64,000 nucleotides of DNA from Cohnella thermotolerans DSM 17683 (GCF_000429825.1 NZ_AUCP01000023.1:1-64000); one strand, 5' to 3'. Counted from the first letter of the stretch, positions 33,698 through 42,783 are shown. Notes: generated by a model from the sequence alone, not told the origin. Numbers and translations are program-made.

Positions 33698-34615
33698 TCA
33701 AATGCCGGCGCCAAGGTCGTAAGGCGTTTGCTGGTAGACGTAGTAGTTCAACCAGTTCGAGAACAGCAGATTGGCATGCGCCCGCCAGCTCGATACCGGA
33801 ATCTTGGTCGGATCATTGCTCGGGAAATAATTGACCGGCACGTCGATCCGCAACCCTTTCGCTTTGTCCCGGTCGTACTCCCACTTCAGCGTCAGCGGAT
33901 CGTATTCCGAGTGTCCGGTTACGAAGATTTGCTTGCCGTCTCTGGAAGCGGCGATATAAACGCCCGCCTCTTCCGATTCGGACCATATTTCCAGTTCCCG
34001 CACCTTCTCGATGTCTTCCCTCCGCACCTCGGTGTGGCGAGATTGCGGAACGAAAAAGATTTCGTCGAAGCCCCGGAGCAGGCTGATGTTGCGCTTCGTC
34101 ACCGTATGGGGGAAAACGCCGAACAGCTTGCGTTCGAGATCGTACTTGGGCACGCCGTAATGGTGGTATAATCCTGCCTGCGCCGCCCAGCATATATGGA
34201 AGGTGGAGGTCACGTTACGAATGCTCCAATCCATGATGTCCTTCAGCTCTTCCCAGTAATTCACTTCCTCGAAAGGCAGCTGCTCGACAGGGGCGCCGGT
34301 AATGATCATGCCGTCGTAGCGCTGGTGGGCGATCTCGTCAAACGTCTTGTAAAAGGTGGCCAAATGCTCGGCGGACGTATTTTTGGAGATGTGCGTCTTC
34401 GGATGCAGCAACACGATCTCCACTTGCAGCGGCGTGTTGCCGATCAGGCGGAGCAGTTGCGTCTCCGTCGTCTCCTTCGTCGGCATCAAGTTGAGGATCG
34501 CAATCCTCAGCGGCCGAATATCCTGATGGAAGGCGACGCTCTCATCCATGACGAAAATATTTTCTCCCGCCAAAATTTCCTTAGCCGGCAGATGATCGGG
34601 CACTTTGATCGGCAT
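33698..34615 (-). CDS. metA: Homoserine O-acyltransferase MetA
   Basis: The enzyme has 305 aa of the MetA (HTS) amidotransferase-like family. It activates homoserine, in most bacilli with acetyl-CoA, for methionine synthesis. The catalytic Cys is in [10 protein letters not shown] (about residue 143), and VPQSRHTEV and VTGHSEYDP carry the other active-site residues. The ATG at 34615 has GGAGGA 8 bases upstream. It heads metA-metI-metC and is controlled by a SAM-I riboswitch directly upstream, so it should be off when S-adenosylmethionine is plentiful. Confidence 0.95.
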   Translation of the reverse strand: MPIKVPDHLPAKEILAGENIFVMDESVAFHQDIRPLRIAILNLMPTKETTETQLLRLIGNTPLQVEIVLLHPKTHISKNTSAEHLATFYKTFDEIAHQRYDGMIITGAPVEQLPFEEVNYWEELKDIMDWSIRNVTSTFHICWAAQAGLYHHYGVPKYDLERKLFGVFPHTVTKRNISLLRGFDEIFFVPQSRHTEVRREDIEKVRELEIWSESEEAGVYIAASRDGKQIFVTGHSEYDPLTLKWEYDRDKAKGLRIDVPVNYFPSNDPTKIPVSSWRAHANLLFSNWLNYYVYQQTPYDLGAGI

Positions 34616-34661
34616 TGTAGGTCTCCTCCTTCTGCAATTAAACGCCACCCGTCAAGCAGGC

Positions 34662-34842
34662 ATAAAAAAGACCCTTCGCTTGAGAAAGGGTCGTCGTCGG
34701 AACTCGTACGCGCGCCTCTCTCATCTCTCGGAAACGCGGCAACCGCCGCGCATCCAGCAAGAATTAGCACCGTGCGTTCGCAGCGAACGCCGGTTGCCGG
34801 GCTTCATCGGGCTAGTCCCTCCGCCTGCTCTTGATAAGATGG
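34662..34842 (-). promoter_or_regulatory. SAM-I (S-box) riboswitch upstream of metA
   Basis: On the minus strand the 5' core reads CTTATCAAGAGCAGGCGGAG, then GGGACTAGCCCGATGAAGCC and CGGCAACC, then GGTGCTAATTC, all hallmark S-box elements. The expression platform is the terminator stem GACCCTTTCTC / CGAAGGGTC with a T-run (34663-34690). It ends 47 bases before the metA start. Confidence 0.96.
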
Positions 34843-34933
34843 CTAATCATATTCGATTGTCTTGTTCAAACTAAAATTAATGTACCCCAAAAACCCCTTG
34901 TCGTCAAGACGACGATCCGGCCTGAAAATATTC

Positions 34934-34962
34934 TTGAAAGGGGCCTGGAGGAAGATTATACT
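34934..34962 (+). promoter_or_regulatory. SigA-type promoter of corA
   Basis: TTGAAA, 17 bases, TATACT. Transcription would start near 34969, leaving a leader of about 210 nt before corA. Confidence 0.75.
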
Positions 34963-34968
34963 TATCAC

Positions 34969-35178
34969 GGATTGCACACGATTTAAAAGCGGTGTCGAAA
35001 GGGGGGAGCCGGTTGTGGAAGGTGATCATCCTGGGCCGAGTCGCAGCTTGAAGAACGCATATGCAGGACGCAACAGCGCCGCAGAAGGTGATTCGCGGAC
35101 CGGCTCCGCCGTCTGATCCTTTGTTCGCGTGCGGAATAACGCCCTGCATGAATAAGCATGCATAAGGAGCGGATTCCG
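34969..35178 (+). other. Long structured 5' leader of corA
   Basis: GGAGCCGGT (35005-35013) pairs perfectly with ACCGGCTCC (35099-35107) and closes a domain of about 100 nt that contains AAGGTGAT twice (35019, 35086) and the palindromes TGATCA and GCATATGC. I do not recognise it as a known Mg riboswitch (the M-box core is absent). There is no T-run, so any control would be at translation. Candidate only. Confidence 0.35.
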
Positions 35179-36114
35179 ATGAAAATCCGGTTGGTACAAA
35201 ACGGCGTTTTTACACCCATCGAAGACGTTACGCAAACGCTCATTCCGCCTTCCGACGGCTTTTACTGGATCGATGCGGACAACGAAGACCTGCTCGATCT
35301 GCAGCCGCTGTTCGGCATTCACGACCTGGCCGTGGAGGACTGCCTGACGGAAGAAGAACAGCGTCCGAAGCTCGAAGTGTACGAAAACCATTATTTTATC
35401 GTCATCAACAGCATCCGGTTCGACGACGAAGAAATTTTCCTTAGAGCGCTCAACATGTTCCTCGGGCGTCATTATTTGATTACCGTCACCAAGCAGAAAA
35501 TCAACGAGCTCCGCGCCATCAAGCCGATCTTGTGGAAAGAGGAAGTGAACAGCGCCGATCGGCTGCTGTACCACCTCGTCGACCTGGTCGTCGATAACTA
35601 TTTCCTCGTCGGCGACCGGATCGAAGCGCGAATCGAAAGCTTGGAAGAAGACATTCTGATGCACACCAAAAAATCGCATCTGACGGAAATCATCGGCTTG
35701 CGAAGCGAAATTTTGTGGCTGAAAAAAGTGCTCGGTCCCCAGCGCGACGTCATTGCCGCCCTGAACAAGAAGGAGCTTCGCCTGTTCGACGTCCAATTGC
35801 AGAAATATTTCGGGGACATTTACGAGAACGCCGTCAAAATATACGAAACGTTCGAGACGTACCGGGACCTCATGGGGAACTTGCGAGAAGCTTATCAATC
35901 GAGCGTCGCCAACCGCGCCAACGAAATTATGCGCGTGTTCACCGCGCTCACGACCATCTTCATGCCCCTGACGTTTATTACCGGAGTATACGGGATGAAC
36001 TTCGATTATATTCCCGGCATGCACGATCGTTACGGCTCGATCGTCCTGCTCGTCATTATGGCTTTCCTCGGTCTCGGCATGTTTTACTTTTTCCGCAAAA
36101 AAGATTGGCTGTAA
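35179..36114 (+). CDS. corA: CorA-family magnesium/cobalt transporter
   Basis: The protein has 311 aa. A large cytoplasmic N-terminal domain and long stalk helix (about 150-250) are followed by two C-terminal membrane helices. The selectivity motif YGMNF stands at about residue 271 at the end of the first helix, and the protein ends in the basic tail FRKKDWL. It forms pentamers that import Mg2+ (or Co2+). I chose the ATG at 35179 with AAGGAG 9 bases upstream; the frame extends seven codons. It has a strong promoter and a long leader upstream and a 15-bp terminator stem downstream. Confidence 0.94.
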   Translation: MKIRLVQNGVFTPIEDVTQTLIPPSDGFYWIDADNEDLLDLQPLFGIHDLAVEDCLTEEEQRPKLEVYENHYFIVINSIRFDDEEIFLRALNMFLGRHYLITVTKQKINELRAIKPILWKEEVNSADRLLYHLVDLVVDNYFLVGDRIEARIESLEEDILMHTKKSHLTEIIGLRSEILWLKKVLGPQRDVIAALNKKELRLFDVQLQKYFGDIYENAVKIYETFETYRDLMGNLREAYQSSVANRANEIMRVFTALTTIFMPLTFITGVYGMNFDYIPGMHDRYGSIVLLVIMAFLGLGMFYFFRKKDWL

Positions 36115-36143
36115 CGGGCGTGCCTGCACGGCCCGCTGCGGCG

Positions 36144-36190
36144 AAAACAAGGAACTCCGGCTCGGCTTCCGGCCTGGAGTTCCTTGTTTT
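36144..36190. terminator. Terminator of corA, bidirectional
   Basis: Perfect 15-bp stem (36144-36158 with 36176-36190; core AAGGAACTCC / GGAGTTCCTT), with A and T runs at the two ends. Confidence 0.9.
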
Positions 36191-36221
36191 ATTGCGGCGA
36201 CCTTCGTCGCCCCCGCCGGCC

Positions 36222-37220
36222 TTACACGGCTTGCACCCGCGCCCGGCGGAACCGGATGCGCAGCAGGCGCAGCTTCTCGTAGTGCCGCTCGGCCTCCTGG
36301 GCCGCGGCTTCGCGGGCCCCGTAGAGCCGTTGATACAACGGCTTCAAATACCGGTCGCCAAGCTCGCGAAGCGCCGCCTCGGCCTGGCTGAGCTCCTCGC
36401 CGTCCAGCTCGGCCAACTCGCGCTCCACAAGCGGCAGCACGTCGTAGCCTTCTTCGTCCAGGCGATCGATCCGTTCCGCGAGCACCCGGCGCGGAACGCC
36501 CAGCTCCTGCTCCAGTTCGGCGAGCGTTCGGCCTTGGCGAATGCCCGTCAGCAGCTTCTTCTTCTCCTGAACGGAAGCAAGATCTCTGCCGTACTTCTCC
36601 TCCCGCTGCCTGAACGTCCAGTCGGCCAGCGCCTCGCCGGAGACGGCCGCCTCCACCCAATCGAGCGGGAAGGCGTGGTCGCGGGGAAGATCGCGAAGCA
36701 AGCCGAGCAGCTCGGCGCCGTACTTCTCAACCTTCATCTTGCCGAAGCCCGGAATTTGCAGCAGCTCGGCTTCGGTTCTCGGCACGAACACCGCCAGCAG
36801 CTGAAGCTCCCGGTTCGTCGCGATCATATAAGCCGCCCGCTTCTCCTCCACCGCCTTGGCTCGCCGCCAGGAACGCAGCGGGGCCAGCGCCTCCTCCTTG
36901 TCGATCCGATCGGCGTAGCATTGCAGCAGCGCGGGCATCGGCGGCCGGCGTTCCCAGAACGGCGCTTCCTCCAGCATGCCGTCGAGCAGCGGACGGAAGC
37001 CTTCCCGCATCTTGCGCGCGACGCCGAAGCGGAACGCCGCCAACAGCTCCTCCCAGCTCATGCCCTCGTACCACGTATCCTGCTCCCTCTCTCCGGCGTC
37101 CGCCAGCACATGCCAGCCCGCCGTCCATATTCCCTGGTCCTCCCCGATGAACACCTGTCCCCGCTCCGCATCGGCCACCCCTTCCGCGCGTTCGAACCGA
37201 TTCAAAAACACGATCTCCAT
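36222..37220 (-). CDS. HRDC-domain protein
   Basis: The protein has 332 aa. A central HRDC domain (about residues 110-185: LRSWRRAKAVEEKRAAYMIA, then LLQIPGFGKMKVEKYG) is the nucleic-acid binding module of RecQ helicases and RNase D. No helicase or nuclease motifs are present. The C-terminal part holds a helix-turn-helix-like RQGRTLAELEQELGVPRRVL as in RecQ C-terminal regions. It may be a stand-alone DNA-binding accessory. A leader with a terminator (37292-37391) precedes it on the same strand. The role is inferred only. Confidence 0.82.
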   Translation of the reverse strand: MEIVFLNRFERAEGVADAERGQVFIGEDQGIWTAGWHVLADAGEREQDTWYEGMSWEELLAAFRFGVARKMREGFRPLLDGMLEEAPFWERRPPMPALLQCYADRIDKEEALAPLRSWRRAKAVEEKRAAYMIATNRELQLLAVFVPRTEAELLQIPGFGKMKVEKYGAELLGLLRDLPRDHAFPLDWVEAAVSGEALADWTFRQREEKYGRDLASVQEKKKLLTGIRQGRTLAELEQELGVPRRVLAERIDRLDEEGYDVLPLVERELAELDGEELSQAEAALRELGDRYLKPLYQRLYGAREAAAQEAERHYEKLRLLRIRFRRARVQAV

Positions 37221-37291
37221 ACGACCTGTCCTCCTTCTGCGCTTCGATGGCGCAATATGATCGTTCCGGCGCGGCCGTGAACGGAAGACGC

Positions 37292-37391
37292 AAAAAAAGC
37301 ACCCTTCCGCACAAGGCGGAGAGGTGCTTCCTCAATCCGAGCAACCCGAACTATTTAAGATAAGTCTAGCAGAATTGGCTCGCCCTGGCAA
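37292..37391 (-). promoter_or_regulatory. Candidate promoter and early terminator in the HRDC gene leader
   Basis: On the minus strand: -35 TTGCCA, 17 bases, -10 TAGACT (37363-37391), then about 30 nt later a hairpin GCACCTCTCCGC / GCGGAAGGGTGC with a seven-T run (37292-37327). The hairpin stands 72 bases before the HRDC start. It is either an attenuator or the end of a 65-nt small RNA. Confidence 0.45.
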
Positions 37392-37514
37392 TAGTTGCCC
37401 GACGCTTCTTTGTCACACGATTGTCTTTTGCGCGGCTTCTTTCAACTATGTTAATGTTATTTCAAACGCTACAGATCAACCGGAACCGCATGCCCGAGGA
37501 AGGACGAAGACAAC

Positions 37515-38636
37515 ATGACGCAGAGCGCGCAAGAACGCATTCAGGGCGCCGGACGGCTGCTTGCCGAAGCAGAAGATTTCATCCGGACCTGTTATCGGGA
37601 GCTCGGCCGAACCGAGGAGCAAGCCGAGGCGAGGCTGGCGGATATCGCCCGACAGATCGACTTGACCGGATCTTACGATCATACGTATGAGGAGCTGGCC
37701 CACGGGGCGAAAATGGCCTGGCGCAACGCGAACCGCTGCATCGGCAGGCTGTTCTGGAACCGTCTGCACGTGTTCGACGCCCGGAGCTGCGAGACGGCGG
37801 AAGACGTGTACGAAGCGCTGCTCGGGCATATCGAATATGCGACGAACGGCGGGGAGATCCGCCCGACGATTACGGTTTTCAAGCCCGCCGCTTCGGACGG
37901 AAGCGAGCCCGTACGCATCTGGAACCATCAGTTGATTCGGTACGCGGGCTACGAGACCGAGAACGGCATCGTCGGCGATCCCGCGTCGGCAAGCTTCACC
38001 CGGGCATGCATGAAGCTGGGCTGGCGGGGCGAAGGCACGCCGTTCGACGTGCTTCCGCTGGTCGTTCAGACGGGAGGCGGAAGACCGCGCTGGTTCAAGC
38101 TGCCCGAGTCGTCCGTCCTGCAGGTGCCCCTCTCCCATCCCGAGCTCGATCTGTTCCGAGGCCTCGAAGCACGCTGGTATGCCGTGCCGATTCTGTCGGA
38201 CATGGCGCTGGAGATCGGAGGCATCCGTTATCCGGCCGCCCCGTTCAACGGCTGGTACATGGGAACCGAGATCGGCGCCCGCAACCTGGCCGACGAATTC
38301 CGCTACAACCTGCTGCCGGATATCGCCGCGAATATGGGGCTGGATACTGCCAGCAACGCCACCTTATGGAAAGACAAAGCGCTCGTCGAGCTGAATGTGG
38401 CGGTGCTGCATTCGTTCCGGCAAGCGGGCGTCAGCATCGTCGACCATCATACGGCGGCGCAGCAATTCAAAATGTTCCGGCGCAACGAGGAGAAGGAGGG
38501 ACGGGAAGTGACGGGACGTTGGTCGTGGCTCATCCCGCCGCTCTCTCCGGCGCTGACGGACATTTTCCACAGCAGCTTCGACGACAAGGTCGTGATGCCC
38601 GGCTTTATGCATCAGGCCAAGCCTTATTCCGATTAG
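37515..38636 (+). CDS. nos: Bacterial nitric oxide synthase oxygenase
   Basis: The enzyme has 373 aa and corresponds to the oxygenase domain of animal NOS, without a reductase domain, as in Bacillus. The heme-ligand Cys is in [14 protein letters not shown] (about residue 74). The substrate and pterin region includes [12 protein letters not shown] (about 252) and the late [11 protein letters not shown]. It makes NO from arginine using borrowed electrons, in bacilli for oxidative-stress and antibiotic protection. GAGGAAGG lies about 12 bases before the ATG. Two small genes follow on the same strand (DUF3055-like and an 85-aa protein). Confidence 0.95.
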   Translation: MTQSAQERIQGAGRLLAEAEDFIRTCYRELGRTEEQAEARLADIARQIDLTGSYDHTYEELAHGAKMAWRNANRCIGRLFWNRLHVFDARSCETAEDVYEALLGHIEYATNGGEIRPTITVFKPAASDGSEPVRIWNHQLIRYAGYETENGIVGDPASASFTRACMKLGWRGEGTPFDVLPLVVQTGGGRPRWFKLPESSVLQVPLSHPELDLFRGLEARWYAVPILSDMALEIGGIRYPAAPFNGWYMGTEIGARNLADEFRYNLLPDIAANMGLDTASNATLWKDKALVELNVAVLHSFRQAGVSIVDHHTAAQQFKMFRRNEEKEGREVTGRWSWLIPPLSPALTDIFHSSFDDKVVMPGFMHQAKPYSD

Positions 38637-38665
38637 CCCATTTTCCCGAGGAGGCCCGTTCGCTC

Positions 38666-38962
38666 ATGCAATTAAAAGATTTCGATTTCCTCTCCGACAG
38701 CACGGAGACGACGTCCACCCGTTTCGTCACCTTCATTACGCCCGGGCTCAGGCGGTTCGACCTGGCGGTCATGACGACCAACCGTTTCTATGGGAAAAAG
38801 CTCGTCGTCGACATGCAGTCCGGCCGGAGCGGCGTGCTCGGCGCAGACGACCTGGAGGAAGAAGGAACGCTCGAGTCGGTGTTTAAAATCGGCGAGGAAG
38901 AAGCGGCCGAGCTGGCGCAATTTCTGACGCTCGTGCTCGGCGACGCCCATTTCACGGATTAA
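38666..38962 (+). CDS. DUF3055-like small protein
   Basis: The protein has 98 aa. It resembles the DUF3055 family of Firmicutes (TRFVTFITPGLRRFDLAVMT, NRFYGKKLVVDMQSGR, GADDLEEEGTLE, then an acidic helix EEEAAELAQFL). It is cytoplasmic and of unknown function. GAGGAGG lies about 11 bases before the ATG, 29 bases after nos, so co-transcription is likely. Family call is from memory of the pattern and not from a search. Confidence 0.75.
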   Translation: MQLKDFDFLSDSTETTSTRFVTFITPGLRRFDLAVMTTNRFYGKKLVVDMQSGRSGVLGADDLEEEGTLESVFKIGEEEAAELAQFLTLVLGDAHFTD

Positions 38963-39014
38963 ATCGGCCGGCGGGGATATCCTAACGTGAATGCATTCGC
39001 GAGGAGGGAATCCC

Positions 39015-39272
39015 ATGCCGTTGTTCAGGCGCAAGGCGCCCAATGCCGATCTGTCCACCGTCGAGTCGCAGCGCAACGATCTGACCGCCGAGGAGTTTCC
39101 CGACGGACCGTACGGAGCGGACATCCAATCGTCGCTCGGCAAGAGCACGCCGTGGAGGGAAGAGCAGCGTCCTCCGAACAGCTACACGTACGAGAACCGG
39201 GAGCTGCACGCCGGTCTCAACCGGGGCTATCCCGGCGACCACGAACTGCACGACGAGGCGGAGCAGCAATAA
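39015..39272 (+). CDS. Hypothetical 85-aa hydrophilic protein
   Basis: A hydrophilic, probably disordered protein: MPLFRRKAPNAD, then EFPDGPYGADIQSSLGKST and a charged C-terminus (HDEAEQQ). GAGGAGGG lies about 8 bases before the ATG, which supports translation. It follows the DUF3055-like gene by 52 bases. No family recognised. Confidence 0.65.
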   Translation: MPLFRRKAPNADLSTVESQRNDLTAEEFPDGPYGADIQSSLGKSTPWREEQRPPNSYTYENRELHAGLNRGYPGDHELHDEAEQQ

Positions 39273-39337
39273 ACCCGCCGCTTTCGCCTACAGCCGATCC
39301 GCCCGGATGCCGAAGCGCTGCGGGCGGCTTCTTCTCC

Positions 39338-40207
39338 TCAACCGATGAGCTTCAACAGCGACGTTAACCGGAACTTCTCGAGAACGGGATAAGCGGACTC
39401 CGGCGGCGCGATCCACCGGCATTCGTCCAGCTCGCAAGCAATGGGAGCGTCCAGACGGATGCGGGCCAAATCCCTCGACAGATGGAGCATGTCCAGATCG
39501 TTCTCGATCTTGGCGCGCACGCTTTTGGAGAGCGTCTCCAGGTTGTTCAGAATGCCGTCGATGCTCTCGTATTCGAGCAGCAGCTTGATCGCCGTCTTCT
39601 CGCCGATTCCTTTGACGCCCGGATAGTTGTCGCTCGTATCCCCGGTCAGCCCTTTCAATTCGACGATCTGGTGCGGAAGCAGCCCTTTCTCCTCTTTTAG
39701 AAACGCCGGATCGTAGACGCAATAGTTCGAGCGCCCCTTCTTCATGATGACGACATGAATCCGTTCCTCGACGAGCTGCAGCAAATCGTGATCCCCCGAC
39801 AGTACGTACACGTGGGCTTCCTTGCACAACCGCTTCGACAACGTGCCGATGCAATCGTCCGCCTCGAATCCCGGCAAGCCCACGTTCGGAATGCCGAGCG
39901 CCGCCACAATGTCCTTCACGAGATCGAATTGCGGAATAAGATCCTCGGGCGCTTCCGGACGGTTGGCCTTGTAGCCGTCGTACAGCTCGGAGCGGAACGT
40001 CTTGCTCCCCATATCCCAGCAGCAGACGACATGCGACGGCTTGAACGTGTTCACCGCGTCGAACAAATACTGGAGAAAACCGAAGACCGCGTTCGTCGGC
40101 GTTCCGTCCGCCAATCTTCTCGGATAGGCCTGGGCGAAGTAGGCTCTGAAAAGCAAGGCCATTCCGTCCACAATCAACAGTTTCGGTTCGTTCAAAGGCA
40201 CCTTCAT
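39338..40207 (-). CDS. 5'-3' exonuclease (flap-nuclease family, YpcP-like)
   Basis: The enzyme has 289 aa, equal to the N-terminal nuclease domain of DNA polymerase I. Metal-binding motifs are IVDGMALLFRAYF (residues 12-24), CWDMGSKTFRSELYDGYKAN (about 62-81), LPGFEADDCIG (about 113), VLSGDHDLLQL (about 137) and LTGDTSDNYPGVKGIGEKTA (about 190). It removes RNA primers or flaps. The ATG at 40207 has AGGAGAGGGG just upstream. It lies 23 bases after an aminotransferase gene and is probably co-transcribed. Confidence 0.92.
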   Translation of the reverse strand: MKVPLNEPKLLIVDGMALLFRAYFAQAYPRRLADGTPTNAVFGFLQYLFDAVNTFKPSHVVCCWDMGSKTFRSELYDGYKANRPEAPEDLIPQFDLVKDIVAALGIPNVGLPGFEADDCIGTLSKRLCKEAHVYVLSGDHDLLQLVEERIHVVIMKKGRSNYCVYDPAFLKEEKGLLPHQIVELKGLTGDTSDNYPGVKGIGEKTAIKLLLEYESIDGILNNLETLSKSVRAKIENDLDMLHLSRDLARIRLDAPIACELDECRWIAPPESAYPVLEKFRLTSLLKLIG

Positions 40208-40230
40208 TTCCCCTCTCCTGGACGATCCCG

Positions 40231-41421
40231 TCAACCGGGGACCGGTCCGTTCTCCCGAAGGAAGCGGCCGATACGCCGCGCCGCTTCGAGCAGCCGTTCC
40301 TCCGGCTCCACGACGGCTATGCGGACGTATCCTTCGCCCCGTTCCCCGAACGCGTTGCCGGGAACGACGGCCACTCCTTCGGCTTCAAGCAGCCGCCTTG
40401 CGAAGCCGCGCGACGTCCAGCCGGCGGGGACGGGCGTCCAGGCGAACATCGTCGCCCGCGGCAACGGCACGTCCCAGCCCTCCGCCCGAAGCGCGTTCAC
40501 GAACAGATCGCGCCGCCGCTCGTAAATGGCGGAAGCCGGCTGCGGATTTTCGATGTCGCGTTCAAGCGCGACGGCCGCGGCTTCCTGCACGGCGAGAAAC
40601 ACGCCGAAATCGAGGTTTTCCTTGAGCGCGCGCAGCGTCCCCAGCACGTCCGGATTGCCGACGGCGAAGCCGATGCGGCTGCCGGCCATGTGGAACGACT
40701 TCGACATCGAATGGAATTCGACGGCGACCTCGATCGCCCCCGGAACCTCCAGCACGCTCGGCGGCCGGAAGCCGTCGAACGCCATCTCGCTGTACGCGTT
40801 GTCGTGCACGAGCAGGACGCCGCGCCGGCGCGCCACCGCCACCGCCCGCTCGAAAAACGCCCGATCCGCGACCGCCGACAGCGGATTGCTCGGATAATTG
40901 AGCAGCATGAACTTGATCTTGCTCCACGCCTCTTCCGGCACGGCGTCGAAATCGGGCAAATAGCCGTTCTCTTCGAGCAAGGGAAGCGGCACGGTCTCTA
41001 CGCCGGCGACGGCAAGCCCGGCCTGATACACCGGGTAGCCGGGGTCCGGCAGCAGCGCGCTGTCGCCGGGATCGGTAACGGCAAGCGCCAGGTGGCCCAA
41101 GCCGTCCTGCGTCCCCATGAGCGACAGCACCTCACGGTTCGGATCGAGCTCGACGCCGAAGCGGCGGCGGATCCAGCGCGCCGCGGCTTCCCGGAAGCGG
41201 GGGGATCCGTGCGTGCCCGGATATTGGTAATGGCCGGGAACGAGGCACGCTTCCGAGAGCGCGGAGCGGACTTCCTCCGAAGGCGGGCAGGCCGGCGTGC
41301 CGATATCCAGCGAGATGACGTCGAGTCCCCGTTCGGCGGCCTCGTTTTTCCACGCGATAACCTCTGCGAATATCGAGGAACCGAGCCGGTCCAGCCGCCG
41401 GGATCTCCATTTCTTAACCAT
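40231..41421 (-). CDS. PLP-dependent class I/II aminotransferase (DapL/AspC-like)
   Basis: The enzyme has 396 aa, fold type I. The PLP lysine lies in EFHSMSKSFHMAGSRIGFAVG (about residue 237). LLNYPSNPLSAVADRAF and VHDNAYSEMAFDG carry the PLP Asn and Asp/Tyr residues. The closest groups are LL-diaminopimelate aminotransferase-like and other aspartate-family enzymes; the substrate is uncertain. The ATG at 41421 (MVKKWRSRRLDRLG) has GGAAGGAAG upstream and is preferred to a longer frame. It lies between a site-2 protease gene and a 5'-3' exonuclease gene on the same strand. Confidence 0.86.
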   Translation of the reverse strand: MVKKWRSRRLDRLGSSIFAEVIAWKNEAAERGLDVISLDIGTPACPPSEEVRSALSEACLVPGHYQYPGTHGSPRFREAAARWIRRRFGVELDPNREVLSLMGTQDGLGHLALAVTDPGDSALLPDPGYPVYQAGLAVAGVETVPLPLLEENGYLPDFDAVPEEAWSKIKFMLLNYPSNPLSAVADRAFFERAVAVARRRGVLLVHDNAYSEMAFDGFRPPSVLEVPGAIEVAVEFHSMSKSFHMAGSRIGFAVGNPDVLGTLRALKENLDFGVFLAVQEAAAVALERDIENPQPASAIYERRRDLFVNALRAEGWDVPLPRATMFAWTPVPAGWTSRGFARRLLEAEGVAVVPGNAFGERGEGYVRIAVVEPEERLLEAARRIGRFLRENGPVPG

Positions 41422-41480
41422 GAGTGCGTTCTTCCTTCCTGTCGTGCGTCTTCCCGCCGGCGGCAAAGGCCATTCGGCAG

Positions 41481-42560
41481 TTACGGCCGCGTCAGCCCCG
41501 ATTCCTGAATCCACCCCATCATGACGGCCAGGAACAAGGCCAAACCGCCGTACATGAAGCCGTAGCGCCATCTCGCGCCCCTGGACACTTCATAATAATT
41601 GGACGGCTCGTAAAGCTCGCCTTCGGCCCGGACCCGCAGCATGACGCGTCCTTCCGCGTCCGGCTCGCCCACCTGAACGATCGAGACGCCATGAATCGTG
41701 CAAGGCTGGTTGATCTCCAGCTCGCCCCGAAAGTTCAGCGTATCCCACCAGAACTCCACGACGTGCTGGCCGTCCAGCCGGCAGTAAGCGGTAAACGGCA
41801 GCTCGCGCTTGTGCGACTGTCCCGACAAGTACCAGGCCGGCAGCGACGGATCGACGTCCGCCTGGAACACGCCCTCCGCATAGTGCCGCTTGCCGCCCTT
41901 GCTTCCGCTGAAGAAGCGCCGGTACATCTGCCACAGAAACCAAATCCAGATGAGGAGAAAAAGAATGCTGTGCGTGTACCAGACGACGAACGGCCCCAAG
42001 GCCGCTCCGGCCACCCAGAGCCACCGGCTGACGGCGGCGGCGATCCGTCCCCCGTCGAGCGGATGCAAGGGGAGCAGATTGATCAGATTGAGAAAAAAGC
42101 CGACGTAAGCGAGCGCGAGCCAAATCTCGGCGTCCGTCCACGCCCATATCCCGAAACAGGCGAGCGCCCCGAGCGAGCCGAGCAGCGGACCGCCCAGCGC
42201 GATGTACGCTTCCGTCTCGGCGTCTTTGGGGTGCCGCTTGAGCATAATCATCGCGCCGAGGAACGGAATGAAGACGAGAGCCGTGACCGGCAAGCCCCGG
42301 CGTTTGGCCGCCCAGACGTGCCCCATCTCGTGAATGAAAATAAGGGCGACGAAGCCGAGTGCGAACGTCCATGGATAAATGAGCGCGTAGGCGCCGACTG
42401 TAATGAGAATCGACAACAGCGGTTTCCCGAATTTGAGCAAAGCCAGGAGCACGCCCTTGCCCTTCGACAGCAGGAGGAGCAAGCCCGCGCCCCAGGCCCA
42501 CGGCCCCCTCCTGCCTCTGCTCCTCGCTTCCCGATTCCGGGATTCCGGTTCTAATGACAA
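41481..42560 (-). CDS. Site-2 protease (M50) family membrane metalloprotease
   Basis: The protein has about 359 aa. Membrane helices surround the zinc motif HEMGH (about residue 77) and the third ligand in NLLPLHPLDGGR (about 160). Site-2 proteases cut membrane-embedded regulators. The C-terminal part is soluble with a final anchor near the end. Start: a TTG at 42560 has AAGAAGGTG about 8 bases upstream. An ATG at 42695 would add 45 residues drawn from the repeat-rich spacer and has no site, so I prefer TTG. The basic N-terminus (REARSRGRRG) then precedes the first helix. The target is unknown. Confidence 0.87.
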   Translation of the reverse strand: MSLEPESRNREARSRGRRGPWAWGAGLLLLLSKGKGVLLALLKFGKPLLSILITVGAYALIYPWTFALGFVALIFIHEMGHVWAAKRRGLPVTALVFIPFLGAMIMLKRHPKDAETEAYIALGGPLLGSLGALACFGIWAWTDAEIWLALAYVGFFLNLINLLPLHPLDGGRIAAAVSRWLWVAGAALGPFVVWYTHSILFLLIWIWFLWQMYRRFFSGSKGGKRHYAEGVFQADVDPSLPAWYLSGQSHKRELPFTAYCRLDGQHVVEFWWDTLNFRGELEINQPCTIHGVSIVQVGEPDAEGRVMLRVRAEGELYEPSNYYEVSRGARWRYGFMYGGLALFLAVMMGWIQESGLTRP

Positions 42561-42604
42561 CGGATCGCACCTTCTTTCTGCTCGGCCGGATTCCGGCGAT
42601 TCGG

Positions 42605-42783
42605 CGGTTATCGTTTGCGCGAGCGCAAGCGGGTCGGCCGATTTGTACCGCGATGCTCGCATTCGCGCAAACGGAACGGCTAGTTGCCGCAACATTTACG
42701 GCGTCTCCACGGATCGGCGGACCCGTCGCTTCGTTTGCGCGAACGCAAGCGGGTCGGCTGGCTTGCCAAGCGTTTGCGGCGGA
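42605..42783. repeat. Degenerate repeat spacer with a 27-bp direct repeat
   Basis: TCGTTTGCGCGAGCGCAAGC and seven more bases (42611-42637) recur with one change at 42731-42757, exactly 120 bp away. Between and after them are weaker copies (ATTCGCGCAAACGG near 42661, CGTTTGCGGC near 42771). Each strong copy holds the palindrome TTGCGC-GAnC-GCAA. The spacer lies between the site-2 protease and YusI-like genes and shows no gene. Confidence 0.6.

Noticed and set aside
34862-35178. M-box magnesium riboswitch before corA
   Set aside because: The conserved GGTGAGGCTCCT-type core is absent, so only an unassigned structured leader is reported.
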